Shown one piece after another: positions 10,695 to 19,793 of a DNA stretch of 25,939 nucleotides. The notes below the pieces were generated by a model, which was not told where the DNA came from, ran no database searches, and was given only the letters and a program-made list of their open reading frames with translations. Origin of the DNA: Asparagopsis taxiformis (taxonomy: Eukaryota; Rhodophyta; Florideophyceae; Bonnemaisoniales; Bonnemaisoniaceae); NCBI GenBank assembly GCA_030407315.1, contig JALQPE010002518.1:1-25939 (forward strand), written 5' to 3'. A program made the position numbers and the translations under genes. Within the stretch, counting starts at the first letter, position 1. Each line of letters starts with the position of its first letter.

Positions 10695-11092
10695 GAAATT
10701 TTAGAATTTCTGGGCTGGCCAGCAATGCAATTGAGCCGGACATCCACCAGACGTCCATTCTGGGTTGTTCGTGTGCTGCTCACATCCACGCATTACAGCA
10801 ACCACGCAGGCGGGCCCACTGCTCATACGAAGTGCACGTAGTATGTGCAGCACGATGGATGAGTAGTGTTTGTCGTGAGAAAGTGGGGTGGGAGCATGTC
10901 GAAACAAGGACCAAAACTTTGCCCTGGCGTATTGAGCCTGAGCCTGGAATCGATCCTTCGTGAGATGTGGCTTTGCTTACAGTTGATGCTTACAGAAGCC
11001 AGCGATGGCCCCGCTCGGGGCGTCGGATGGCTTCTTCTGGGGCCGTTGTGGCCAGATTAGACACCTTGATTTGAATTGAATTTTGAGCCATT

Positions 11093-11148
11093 CTCAAAAA
11101 CATGCACATGTGAACATGTTTTTGAGATGGGGGTGTGCCGTACGGCAC
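11093..11148 (-). repeat. Hairpin-palindrome module, copy 1
   Basis: A 34-nt inverted repeat with 12-nt arms CTCAAAAACATG and a CACATGTG-containing loop, next to the perfect 14-bp palindrome GTGCCGTACGGCAC at 11135-11148. Confidence 0.85.
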
Positions 11149-12133
11149 TTTCGACCGCCCAAATCGATATAATTTTGCAATTTTTTTTCTGACTGAAATT
11201 TTAGAATTTCTGGGCTCGCCAGCAATGCAATTGAGCTGGACATTCACCGGACGTCCATTTCAGGTTGGTCGAGTATTGCACATGGATACAGTTTTGCAGC
11301 TATTTCTCAGCCCAACATTTTAGAATTTCAGGGCTGACCAGCAATGTAACCGAGCCGGACTTCCACTGGACGTCCATTTCAAGTTAGGCGAGTGCTGCAC
11401 ATTTGCTCGCATCGCAGCAACTAAGCAAGTGTTGAGAGCACCGAGATGCCATGCAGACAAGAGGGAATCGGCTGCAAACGGCTTCCCTGGTCGGCGGCTG
11501 GATGTCTGGATGTGAATGGCTGCAAGCATGGAAATCTTGCTACCGCACGGCGCATACACACTGCAGCAGCACATCACTGACGCATGCGAAAGTTGGGTGC
11601 TGCAGTGCGTGGTTGTTTGTGTGTTTGTGTTTGTGTGTGTATGACGAACCTTGTGGTATCCCTAGGCGTGCACTGGTGCAAAAAGTTTGGACTGCCCCAT
11701 CGGTCGTACTTTGACGCATTTACATGCATCGGAGAACGACCAAGGAGGTAGAGCAGCAATCGCTGTTGGCTGAGCGTCCAAACTAGAGGGCTTTGGGCAA
11801 TGGTTCTATAGCAGTCATTTAAAGGACGCCCACCGTTGATGACTGAGATCCACGGTGTGTTTAGTATTCATGGTGTTGTCCTGCATTGGCGGACGTCGAA
11901 GACGAGTACTTCCAGTGAGCGTCCAAGGTGAACAGCTCAGCAGAGGATTATGATGTGGATGTGAAGGCATGGATGAGGCCAGCAGGAACGTTTCTGCAAG
12001 ATGGGCGTGAGTGGGTAAGTGAGCGGGGAGGGGCCGCTCGGGGCGCTTGGTAGCCTCTGGGGCCGTTGTGGCCAAATTAGAATCAAGCCTATGTCCGGCG
12101 GACGTCCTGAATTGCTTTATTTTTTGGGCTATT

Positions 12134-12189
12134 CTCAAAAACATGCACATGTGAACATGTTTTTGAGATGGGGGTGTGCCGTACGGCAC
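12134..12189 (-). repeat. Hairpin-palindrome module, copy 2
   Basis: Same 34-nt hairpin (12134-12167) and 14-bp palindrome (12176-12189) as copy 1, in the same orientation. Confidence 0.85.
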
Positions 12190-12505
12190 TTTCGACCGCC
12201 CAAATCGATGTATTTTTGCATTTTTTTTCTGACTGAAATTTTAGAATTTCTGGGCTCGCCAGCAATGCAATTGAGCTGGTCATTCACCGGACGTCCATTT
12301 CCATTTCAGATCTACTGGTTGCACTAGGCCTGAAAGTGTTTCTGGATAGGGCCGAATAACGACCTGGGCAGCACGCACTGCGTAAGATGATCTGTGGGAT
12401 GCAGACTGCAAGGATTGCTATGGTGATTCTGGCTGGGGAATGTGGTAAGCTTGATTGTTGCGTGGCTTTGTATCTCCTTGCCTGCCATTTTGCTTGGATA
12501 TCATA

Positions 12506-13383
12506 TCATATCATAAATGATTCACACGAGCGATCAAACCGAAGACGCCGACTCGGCACAACTACCAACTCTCCTAGCTTCGAGCTAGCGCCATCTAAGA
12601 GCAACTTGTGACACTCAAGACGAATACGTTGTGCTGATCTCTGCAATGAAAATTGAGTTAGTGCTGCAGTTCTTTTGGTCGATGCCAATATGCAGGGATA
12701 CTGTTTACACCATTTGGGAGTCAAGAAGTTCTCGGATTGCAAATCAAATCAGATTATGGTAGAATATCTGACTGTTCTCTCTTCCCTTCACCACATCTGC
12801 ATCCGGAGCTGAGCTAAGCTGAGCTGGAGGGAACCCGGCCGCTGACCCCTGTCATTCTCATAAAAATCTTAATGCAATACTATTCGTGTTTGGTAATGTA
12901 ATTGCTAATGAAAATGTATACAAGTCTGGAATAAACGTTGCAGTGGTTTTTTGTAGCTATCGATACTTGCTAAAAATCTGCAGCTTTTGCTTCTCGCATG
13001 GACGAGTTGCAGTAGGGGGGTTACAAAACGTATTGTTTCATATTTTGCACCGTGGCTCCGAGCTCCAGGCCGCATACGACCGCCTTCAATTCAGATTACC
13101 TGGTGCTGCGCATCGGGGTTTGACAGGTGTCGGAACAAGACAAATCCTCCCACTTTGTGTTTGTTTGATTTCTGCCACAAACGAGAGGCAATCAGGGTCT
13201 CTGTTCACATAGAGAAGGATTTAATATATGCGCTCATTGCCGTCGTAGATGCTTTTAACAATGGCCAGTACGTTACTCTCGGCCGCCGCCGGGTACGGTC
13301 GGACTGAAAGATCGGGGAGATGTGTGGAGAGTGGTGTTTGGATAGAGACGCACGTTGCGATGGATGGAAGGTGATGATTTCAT
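12506..13383 (-). pseudogene. Decayed paralogue of the IYDGN-family gene
   Basis: Minus-strand fragments line up in order with the better-preserved gene at 13908-14918. From about 13260 down, IYDGNERI aligns without gaps to IYDGNDWI of the paralogue over 31 columns with 11 identities, sharing a later P-x-C and V; a stop codon interrupts it. Next comes SGRICL (paralogue AGRVFCL). At 13014-12905, LLQLVHARSKSCRFLASIDSYKKP matches LMQLHGADCFYRFLKSVDIYNIP. At about 12650-12506, after a good acceptor (TTTTCATTGCAG), a frame with GELVVV resembles the paralogue's GQIVVW exon. A possible start ATG is at 13383. Frames change between the blocks and I cannot see a counterpart of the paralogue's second exon. 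The family is unknown to me. Confidence 0.6.
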
Positions 13384-13907
13384 GCTGAAGCGATGGGAGA
13401 TGGATGGATATGGTTGGATGAAATCTAGTACTCCGAAGGAGGCCTTTTCTCGAGGAAGAGGCATTATATTCTCACAAAGCATGTAGATACTGGTTTCCAG
13501 TTTGGTATGCTATTGTAGCTCAATTCACATCTTATCTACACGTACGTATGGAGAGAGATCCAAGTGTGCGTGGCACAAGTCCAATGGTGAAACAACGCAG
13601 TATGAAACTACCACAGATAAGGCGGCGTACAAAAGCCTCGACTCAAGGCAGCTCTCAGGCTTTCGTGAGCACCGACTTCGTTCCACCAAGATGTTGCGGA
13701 AATATGTGCTGGTCTAACTTGATACGACCATTGGACAGTTTTGCTCTCTAAGCAATGAGCGAAAAATCAATGATTGCGCGTGTCGTCGGTACGGTCTTGT
13801 AATGTTGGCTCAACCAATAACATCTAACGTTGAGTTATCCACCCTCTGCCGTGTCGCGTCGTAAATTTGCACAGAAAATTTGTTTCAAATCTTTGCTCCA
13901 ATTATCA
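13384..13907. other. Spacer between the two paralogues, no supported gene
   Basis: This should contain the promoter of the decayed paralogue and the 3' end of the upstream one. Short plus-strand frames near 13500-13750 are open for 60-70 codons, but they overlap each other and show no domain. No convincing coding signal is seen. Confidence 0.3.
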
Positions 13908-14918
13908 GCTCAAATACGGCATTGATCTCCAGCTTCATCTGGACAGAAACACCGATCGCGCGATGTCTGTCTCAGATAAACCGCCGTCAAACGCCATGCG
14001 GAAAGTTTCATCGCTTCCCGTTGCGACTGAATCTGCAAACGCCACACAACAATTTGCCCTTTCCGCGTCCGGAACGAACGCCGAGTACATGTCGCCAGGT
14101 TCCTGATCAACTGGATCGATGGAGCTTGCTCTGCAGGAGAGCAGGACAGGCGGTTTGTTATGCCTGGACAATTTCCATACCGATCTCCCTTCTTGAGTGC
14201 AAAATTATGAGTCTAGAAATTGACCTGCATCGGCTGCTGTATCACATCTGTGCTAAGGATTGATGATACCCGTACCGCTGAGAAATTGCAGCTCTGGTAA
14301 CGTGGGGATGATGTGCTGAACACGCAGAACGCTGATCCATAACGGGACTGCTTCATAGGCATAGTACGGAATGTATTGAGACAGCCCAAGCGAATTCAGG
14401 AGGGAGCACCAGGGCAGTGCGCGGTGACTCAGCAGATACCAGTGGTGAGTGGTCTAAATGGGGCTACACACGAGTTTGTCAATGAACAGTCTAGTTTAGT
14501 TTGGAAATGTGTCGGATGGATGGTATGTTGTAAATGTCGACAGATTTGAGGAAGCGATAGAAGCAATCAGCACCGTGTAGTTGCATCAAGGCTTTAGTGG
14601 CCATTGCTAGAGAACTTTCTCCAATGCCATTATTGCAGGATAGGCAGAAAACCCGGCCGGCTTCGAGATTGAAGAATTCATTGCGCAGATTGAATGAATG
14701 CAATTGACGGAGAATGCAGAAGTATACAATGGTATCGTTTTGCAGGGTGACGTAGGGGAAACATGTTGGGCTTGTTGGAAATGCTGAGAGCGATGATGAG
14801 ATCCAGTCGTTTCCGTCGTAGATGGCGGTGCTTATTTTCTGCACGGCTAGCTTGTCTGCTGGGCGACTGGGCGGTATTGGCGTACGATGAAGCGGAACTG
14901 GTGGTGTTTAAATGACAT
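13908..14918 (-). CDS. Unknown protein, IYDGN family, probably three exons
   Basis: A good start context (CAAACAAAAAATG) opens a minus-strand frame at 14918 (MSFKHHQFRFIVRQY...). A single-base frame change near 14850 continues it to a stop at 14491, with AIYDGNDWI, EAGRVFCLSCNN and CFYRFLKSVDIY along the way. A second protein-like block runs 14453-14253 (HWYLLSHRALPWCSLLNSLG, ending near LPELQF). Before it are an AG and a possible branch site ACTAAAC. A third block begins after the strong acceptor CTCTCCTGCAG at 14131-14141, where two frames stay open, to 13935 or to 13910. I place the gene as three exons, but the first intron's donor is not obvious and the frame of the last exon is unsettled. 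No known domain, signal peptide or membrane segment is evident. The paralogue at 12506-13383 shows the blocks evolve as protein. It lies between the arms of the palindrome, as cargo of the inserted element. Confidence 0.5.
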
Positions 14919-15076
14919 TTTTTGTTTGGAGATGGATGTATGTGTGCGACTAGAATGTAGTAAGAGGATGAAATTGTTTATGTTTGATGGGCGTCGCATG
15001 TTGGGGGACTTTATGTCGTGTGGGGCAATAATGTCTCAAGTATTTGAAGCAGACAGCAATCGCTTGAGCACATATA
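14919..15076. other. Upstream region of the IYDGN-family gene
   Basis: On the minus strand this precedes the ATG at 14918; a CCATCTCCAAACAAAAA leader is just before it. No TATA box is evident. The inner edge of the right inverted-repeat arm lies at 15077. Confidence 0.3.
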
Positions 15077-15182
15077 GACGTCCGATGAATGACCAGCTCA
15101 ATTGCATTGCTGGCGAGCCCAGAAATTCTAAAATTTCAGTCAGAAAAAAAATGCAAAAATACATCGATTTGGGCGGTCGAAA

Positions 15183-15238
15183 GTGCCGTACGGCACACCC
15201 CCATCTCAAAAACATGTTCACATGTGCATGTTTTTGAG
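15183..15238 (+). repeat. Hairpin-palindrome module, copy 3
   Basis: 14-bp palindrome 15183-15196 and 34-nt hairpin 15205-15238. Mirror of copy 2. Confidence 0.85.
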
Positions 15239-16224
15239 AATAGCCCAAAAAATAAAGCAATTCAGGACGTCCGCCGGACATAGGCTTGATTCTAATTTGG
15301 CCACAACGGCCCCAGAGGCTACCAAGCGGCCCGAGCGGCCCCTCCCCGCTCACTTACCCACTCACGCCCATCTTGCAGAAACGTTCCTGCTGGCCTCATC
15401 CATGCCTTCACATCCACATCATAATCCTCTGCTGAGCTGTTCACCTTGGACGCTCACTGGAAGTACTCGTCTTCGACGTCCGCCAATGCAGGACAACACC
15501 ATGAATACTAAACACACCGTGGATCTCAGTCATCAACGGTGGGCGTCCTTTAAATGACTGCTATAGAACCATTGCCCAAAGCCCTCTAGTTTGGACGCTC
15601 AGCCAACAGCGATTGCTGCTCTACCTCCTTGGTCGTTCTCCGATGCATGTAAATGCGTCAAAGTACGACCGATGGGGCAGTCCAAACTTTTTGCACCAGT
15701 GCACGCCTAGGGATACCACAAGGTTCGTCATACACACACAAACACACAAACACACAACAACCACGCACTGCAGCACCCAACTTTCGCATGCGTCAGTGAT
15801 GTGCTGCTGCAGTGTGTATGCGCCGTGCGGTAGCAAGATTTCCATGCTTGCAGCCATTCACATCCAGACATCCAGCCGCCGACCAGGGAAGCCGTTTGCA
15901 GCCGATTCCCTCTTGTCTGCATGGCATCTCGGTGCTCTCAACACTTGCTTAGTTGCTGCGATGCGAGCAAATGTGCAGCACTCGCCTAACTTGAAATGGA
16001 CGTCCAGTGGAAGTCCGGCTCGGTTACATTGCTGGTCAGCCCTGAAATTCTAAAATGTTGGGCTGAGAAATAGCTGCAAAACTGTATCCATGTGCAATAC
16101 TCGACCAACCTGAAATGGACGTCCGGTGAATGTCCAGCTCAATTGCATTGCTGGCGAGCCCAGAAATTCTAAAATTTCAGTCAGAAAAAAAATTGCAAAA
16201 TTATATCGATTTGGGCGGTCGAAA

Positions 16225-16280
16225 GTGCCGTACGGCACACCCCCATCTCAAAAACATGTTCACATGTGCATGTTTTTGAG
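16225..16280 (+). repeat. Hairpin-palindrome module, copy 4
   Basis: Exact positional mirror of copy 1: palindrome 16225-16238, hairpin 16247-16280. Confidence 0.85.
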
Positions 16281-16723
16281 AATGGCTCAAAATTCAATTC
16301 AAATCAAGGTGTCTAATCTGGCCACAACGGCCCCAGAAGAAGCCATCCGACGCCCCGAGCGGGGCCATCGCTGGCTTCTGTAAGCATCAACTGTAAGCAA
16401 AGCCACATCTCACGAAGGATCGATTCCAGGCTCAGGCTCAATACGCCAGGGCAAAGTTTTGGTCCTTGTTTCGACATGCTCCCACCCCACTTTCTCACGA
16501 CAAACACTACTCATCCATCGTGCTGCACATACTACGTGCACTTCGTATGAGCAGTGGGCCCGCCTGCGTGGTTGCTGTAATGCGTGGATGTGAGCAGCAC
16601 ACGAACAACCCAGAATGGACGTCTGGTGGATGTCCGGCTTAATTACATTGCTGGCTAGCCCAGAAATTCTAAAATTTCGGGCAGAAAAAATTGTGAAAAA
16701 TCATCGATTTGGGCGGGTCGATT

Positions 16724-16779
16724 GTGCCGTACGGCACACCCCCATCTCAAAAACATGTTCACATGTGCATGTTTTTGAG
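16724..16779 (+). repeat. Hairpin-palindrome module, copy 5
   Basis: Palindrome 16724-16737 and hairpin 16746-16779, 499 bp after copy 4. Confidence 0.85.
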
Positions 16780-17225
16780 AATAGCCCAAATTTTAATTCA
16801 AATCAAGGTGTCTAATTTGGCCACAACGGCCCCAGGAACGGAGCCGCCGCCCCGAGTGGGGTTGTCACTGGCTTCTGTAAGCACTAACTGTGAGGCTAAA
16901 TGGCGCCGAAAGATGGGTCGATTCCAGGCTTCAAGCCTAAGTTATGCTAGGGAGAAATCTTCTTCCGTGTTTCATCATGGTCCCGCCTTGCTCCCTCAAC
17001 ACAAACACTACTCACCCATCACGTTACTCATATTCCGTGCACTTTATATTAGTAGTGAACCCGCCTGTTTAGTTGCTGCAATGCGTGGATGTAGGCAGCA
17101 CACGACCAACCTGAAATGGACGTCCGGTGGATGTCCAGCTCAGATGCACTGCTGGCCAGCCCAGAAATTCTAAAATTTCGGGCACAAAAAATCTTGCAAA
17201 AAACATCGATTTGGGCGGGTCGATT

Positions 17226-17281
17226 GTGCCGTACGGCACACCCCCATCTCAAAAACATGTTCACATGTGCATGTTTTTGAG
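17226..17281 (+). repeat. Hairpin-palindrome module, copy 6
   Basis: Palindrome 17226-17239 and hairpin 17248-17281, 502 bp after copy 5. Confidence 0.85.
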
Positions 17282-17630
17282 AATAGCCCAAATTTTAATT
17301 CAAATGAATGTGTCTAATTTGGCCACAACGGCCCCAGGAACCGACCGCCGGCCCCGATCGGGGGCTATCACTGGTGTCTGTAAGCACCAACTGTAAGCCG
17401 AAGCCGGCTGCCGCCCCGATCGGGGCTATCACTGGCTTCTATTAGCACGAACTGTAAGCCAAAATCGCGTCTCACGAAGGGTCGATTTCAGGCTCAACAC
17501 GTCAGGGAAAGGTCTTGGTCCTTGTTTCATCATGGTCCCGCCCCACCCTCTCGCGACCAACCTGAAATGGACGTCCGGTGGATGTCCAGCTCGATTGCAT
17601 TGCTGGCCAGCCCAGAAATTCTAAAATTTC

Positions 17631-17808
17631 CGAAAAATCAATTTGGTGGCCCAGCATCTCCTGTGCCGAAAATTCCCGCACTCAGTTCTGATATACGTCT
17701 AGACGTGTTTCCCACTTGTACGCATCAGGGAAGGCGTCACGGAAGGTTGACACTACGCTACTTGTGTACCGCGTCCTCTGAAATAGCGAGTAGTGTTTGT
17801 TGTATAGT
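17631..17808 (+). repeat. Outer inverted-repeat arm, right (diverged)
   Basis: Counterpart of 10519-10694. It follows a partial box plus CCAGAAATTCTAAAATTT unit at 17560-17630, just as its mirror precedes one. Confidence 0.7.
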
Positions 17809-18979
17809 TGTGGAGTATGCGTCTAGTGGTTTGTAAAGCTTGCAGAACGGGATAGGGATGTGGGTGGCCCTATTTTATGAATACATGAGTACCAATATTC
17901 AGGGTTGACAAAGCGGAAAGTCATAGGCTCGTACATGTTTGAGATTGCATAGTAGAGAAAATATTTACATCGAAATTTACATGGAGCTGATGGAGGTTTT
18001 AAGGATGAGGTATGAGAGGAAGAAAATTCTTCTGTGGTATGAGGATGTGTTCTGTGGGGGGATGGAATCTTGGGATGGTACAGGGGGAGGTGGAAATGTA
18101 CGGAGTGCGGGTTTAGAATGGAGTGTGATTCGGAGAGGAGTGCCGACAAGCATATTATGGGGATTGGGGAGACGCTGCGGGGTGTTGGGGTAGTGAGGGC
18201 GGAGGAGGTGTTTAGGTGGGACCGTAGGAGGGTGCGGTTGAAGGCGCCGAGAGGAGGGGTTTTTAGGAAAGTGAGGAGAAAGAAGGGGAGGGGGTGGCGT
18301 CTGTTCTGGCTGTGGTGAGTGGGGATGTGATGGAGAAGAAGGGGGTTATTGTATTTGGGGAGGGAGGGGAGTGGGAGGAAGGGTGCGAAGTGGGGGGTTG
18401 ATATGTGTTTCAGAGCGGGGAGGTTTCTGGGGATACGGCGGGGGAGCCACCCCGCAGTGCGGGAGCGTGGGCCGGTGGTGGTGGTGTATACGGTATCGAA
18501 GATGCGGATGGCGTGGGGGCATGGAGCAGCTGAGGGAGGGAGGGGTGGAGCAGGTCGGGTACGGGATGGGGAGTGAGAGGTTTTGGAAGAGTAAGCTGCA
18601 GGGGAAGTTTGTGTAGAGGGCGAAGGAGAGGGGTTGAGGGTAGAGGAGAGAGGGTACTGAAGAACAATACGTTTCAAAGGTGATGGGGGAGAGCATGGTC
18701 GAGGAGATAGGGGGTGTTTTGCCCTATTCTGAGGTAGTATGAGGACTGGTTATACGAAATCTGTACGGTAGAGCAGAAAAGTAGGTATGGAATGGAGGTG
18801 TGCACCGTGGAAGCGGGGATAGGTAGCTGAAAATGCGTGCTAGAGTGGTATTGGGGGTGTTTGAGGTACAGTACAGGGGAGGTGAGCACCAACTGGAAGG
18901 GGGTGTGAGCGAGAGGATGAAAAAATTAAAGACGAAATTGGAGTCGACCGACAAGGAAAAATAGAGTGGTCGCCGTGAT
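17809..18979. other. G-rich (plus strand) region with uncertain coding status
   Basis: The plus strand is strongly purine-rich. Two overlapping plus frames look partly protein-like. One begins MELMEVLRMRYERKKILLWY near 17979. The other (about 18043-18318) contains CTECGFRMEC and a basic end (KVRRKKGRG) just before GGTGAGTG, a possible splice donor. On the minus strand 17823-18677 is open for 284 codons, but the product is low-complexity Pro/Ser/Leu/His, as expected when the complement of G-rich DNA is read. GTAAGC (18590) and GTGAGC (18873) are other donor-like words. No domain is recognised; a multi-exon plus-strand gene is possible but unproven. Confidence 0.25.
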
Positions 18980-19260
18980 GGATGCGGACATCCATGTCGA
19001 GCACGGCGGCAGAAATTTCTGGGGTCGAAATTTTTGAATTTCTGAACCGGCGCCCGTCCTAGGTGGACATAGACATGGCGGAAGTCCATCCCGAGGGGGA
19101 CATCCGTGGTACTAGAAACAATGAATGTCGCCCTAGTAATACTAGACGTACTAGACCGCATGGACGTCCGGTTCTAGGCGGACATCCAAAAATACTGGAG
19201 AACATGGACGTCCGCCTAGTAATACTAGGTGTACTAGAGGTTGTGGACGTCCGCGTCCAT
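18980..19260. repeat. Right subterminal box array
   Basis: GGACRTCC boxes or variants are seen at about 18987, 19063, 19098, 19163, 19181, 19206 and 19245, interleaved with CTAGTAATACTAG and GTACTAGA words. CAGAAATTTCTGG and GAATTTCTG at 19010-19046 resemble the motif that follows the boxes in the internal repeats. Confidence 0.75.
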
Positions 19261-19277
19261 TTCCGAGAACACAGACG
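19244..19277 (-). repeat. Right terminal inverted repeat
   Basis: 34 bp ending CAGACG, complementary to 7731-7764 at 32 of 34 positions and followed by the duplicated TG (19278-19279). Confidence 0.9.
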
Positions 19278-19716
19278 TGCGGCGAGCAGGAAACTCCTGT
19301 TGTCCTAATGGACTGGCATTAAAACCGTGAATCGAAAGCTCCTCCAGACGAGTTTCCAAAAGGGATACGCGTTTAGCGAATTCGGCTTTGACCTGATTCC
19401 AGGTTTCCGCTAGGAACTCGGCGTCCCGATCTTGGGTGGCTTCTCGGCTGGCGGCCATCAGCTTTGGCTCGACCAGTTCCATGACGGTTTCGACCGTAGC
19501 GTCTACGATTTCCGCCCTGCGGTCTTGAACAGTCTTCTCGACGACGGTGCTGAATTCAGCCTTGAATTCTTCCAACCGTTCGTTGAAGATTCGGTCAGCC
19601 CGATCTTGCAGGGTGTTAATCACCACGCCTTCTTCGGCGATCAGATCCGAATCGGATAAGTCGCTGGCAGGCGCTATGTCCTCACTAGAGGGTCCCGTTG
19701 TAGGGTTACGAGGCAT
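19278..19716 (-). pseudogene. gag: Chromovirus Gag, N-terminal part (copy A/C)
   Basis: Starts at ATG 19716 with MPRNPTTGPSSEDIAP and is identical in protein sequence to copy B (22039-22475) until the insertion edge, after which the frame runs into the terminal repeat and stops at 19234. The region is acidic and helical (RIFNERLEEFKAEF, VETVMELVEP), with coiled-coil-like spacing that may support Gag assembly. The rest of the protein is at 6244-7730. Confidence 0.9.
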
Positions 19717-19779
19717 CGTGAAGATGATTGTGAAGGGAAATTTCTCTCAAAGAGACTTACCCGAGGGTACAAGGTTCTA

Positions 19780-19793
19780 GGTCGAGAGACCAA
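19780..19793 (-). other. Primer-binding site, copy A/C
   Basis: Immediately inside the 5' LTR the minus strand reads (T)TGGTCTCTCGACC. A TGG directly after the LTR CA end is the hallmark of a tRNA primer-binding site. The tRNA is not identified. Confidence 0.65.

Larger units (their letters stand above)
10695..12295 (-). repeat. Near-identical 1.6-kb inverted-repeat arm, left
   Basis: Mirror of 15077-16678. Landmarks fall at complementary positions with coordinate sums of 27,372-27,373 throughout, so there is almost no net length change. The visible differences are a few substitutions, mainly at the outer end, and the length of a TG/TTTG microsatellite near 11614-11640. The arm contains two full boxed/hairpin units in minus orientation (11041-11262 and 12059-12300) and two partial ones (10695-10770 and 11312-11385). 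Open frames inside are mirrored by construction and show no protein-like composition, so I call no gene. Confidence 0.9.
15077..16678 (+). repeat. Near-identical 1.6-kb inverted-repeat arm, right
   Basis: Mirror of 10695-12295. It contains two full boxed/hairpin units in plus orientation (15077-15315 and 16111-16334), one partial (15987-16055) and the start of a third full unit from 16611. The (CACA/AAACA)n tract near 15731-15766 differs in length from its mirror. Symmetry centre is at about 13,686. Confidence 0.9.
16111..17557 (+). repeat. Three ~500-bp tandem repeats
   Basis: Units start at 16111, 16611 and 17111, the last shorter (to about 17557). Each opens with a GGACGTCC box pair, then CCAGAAATTCTAAAATTT, an A-rich stretch, ATCGATTTGGGCGG, the 14-bp palindrome, the hairpin, GGCCACAACGGCCCC, a GC-rich inverted word such as CCCCGATCGGGG, CTGGCTTCTGTAAGCA, and ends in GCGTGGATGTGAGCAGCACACGA or variants. 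The first unit belongs to the near-identical arm. The other two have no mirror on the left and explain why the right arm is about 0.95 kb longer. Confidence 0.85.
7731..19277. mobile_element. 11,547-bp terminal-inverted-repeat element inserted in the chromovirus gag gene
   Basis: Copy B has continuous gag sequence across the point (about 22474-22478) where copy A/C is split, which gives a natural empty site. The inserted DNA begins CGTCTGTGTT and ends with its complement. Its 34-bp termini match at 32 of 34 positions. The host dinucleotide TG (7729-7730 and 19278-19279) occurs once in copy B and twice here, a 2-bp target duplication. Subterminal regions at both ends carry GGACRTCC boxes. I find no transposase, helicase or tyrosine recombinase inside. 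The 2-bp duplication and box arrays recall CACTA/EnSpm-like or Plavaka-like elements, but the CGTCTG terminus is not the canonical CACTA end. It is probably a non-autonomous, cargo-bearing element. Confidence 0.85.

Noticed and set aside
10695..12295. Several 60-126-codon frames in the palindrome arms, each present twice
   Set aside because: They recur only because the arms mirror each other, overlap in several frames, run through the hairpin and microsatellite, and lack protein-like composition.
17823..18677. 284-codon minus-strand open frame
   Set aside because: The product is low-complexity Pro/Ser/Leu/His, as expected from the complement of G-rich DNA; no domain. Kept only as an uncertain region.
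7731..19277. Starship or Helitron assignment for the large insertion
   Set aside because: No tyrosine recombinase (DUF3435-type) gene at an end, no Rep/helicase, and it has clear TIRs with a 2-bp duplication, which neither class predicts.
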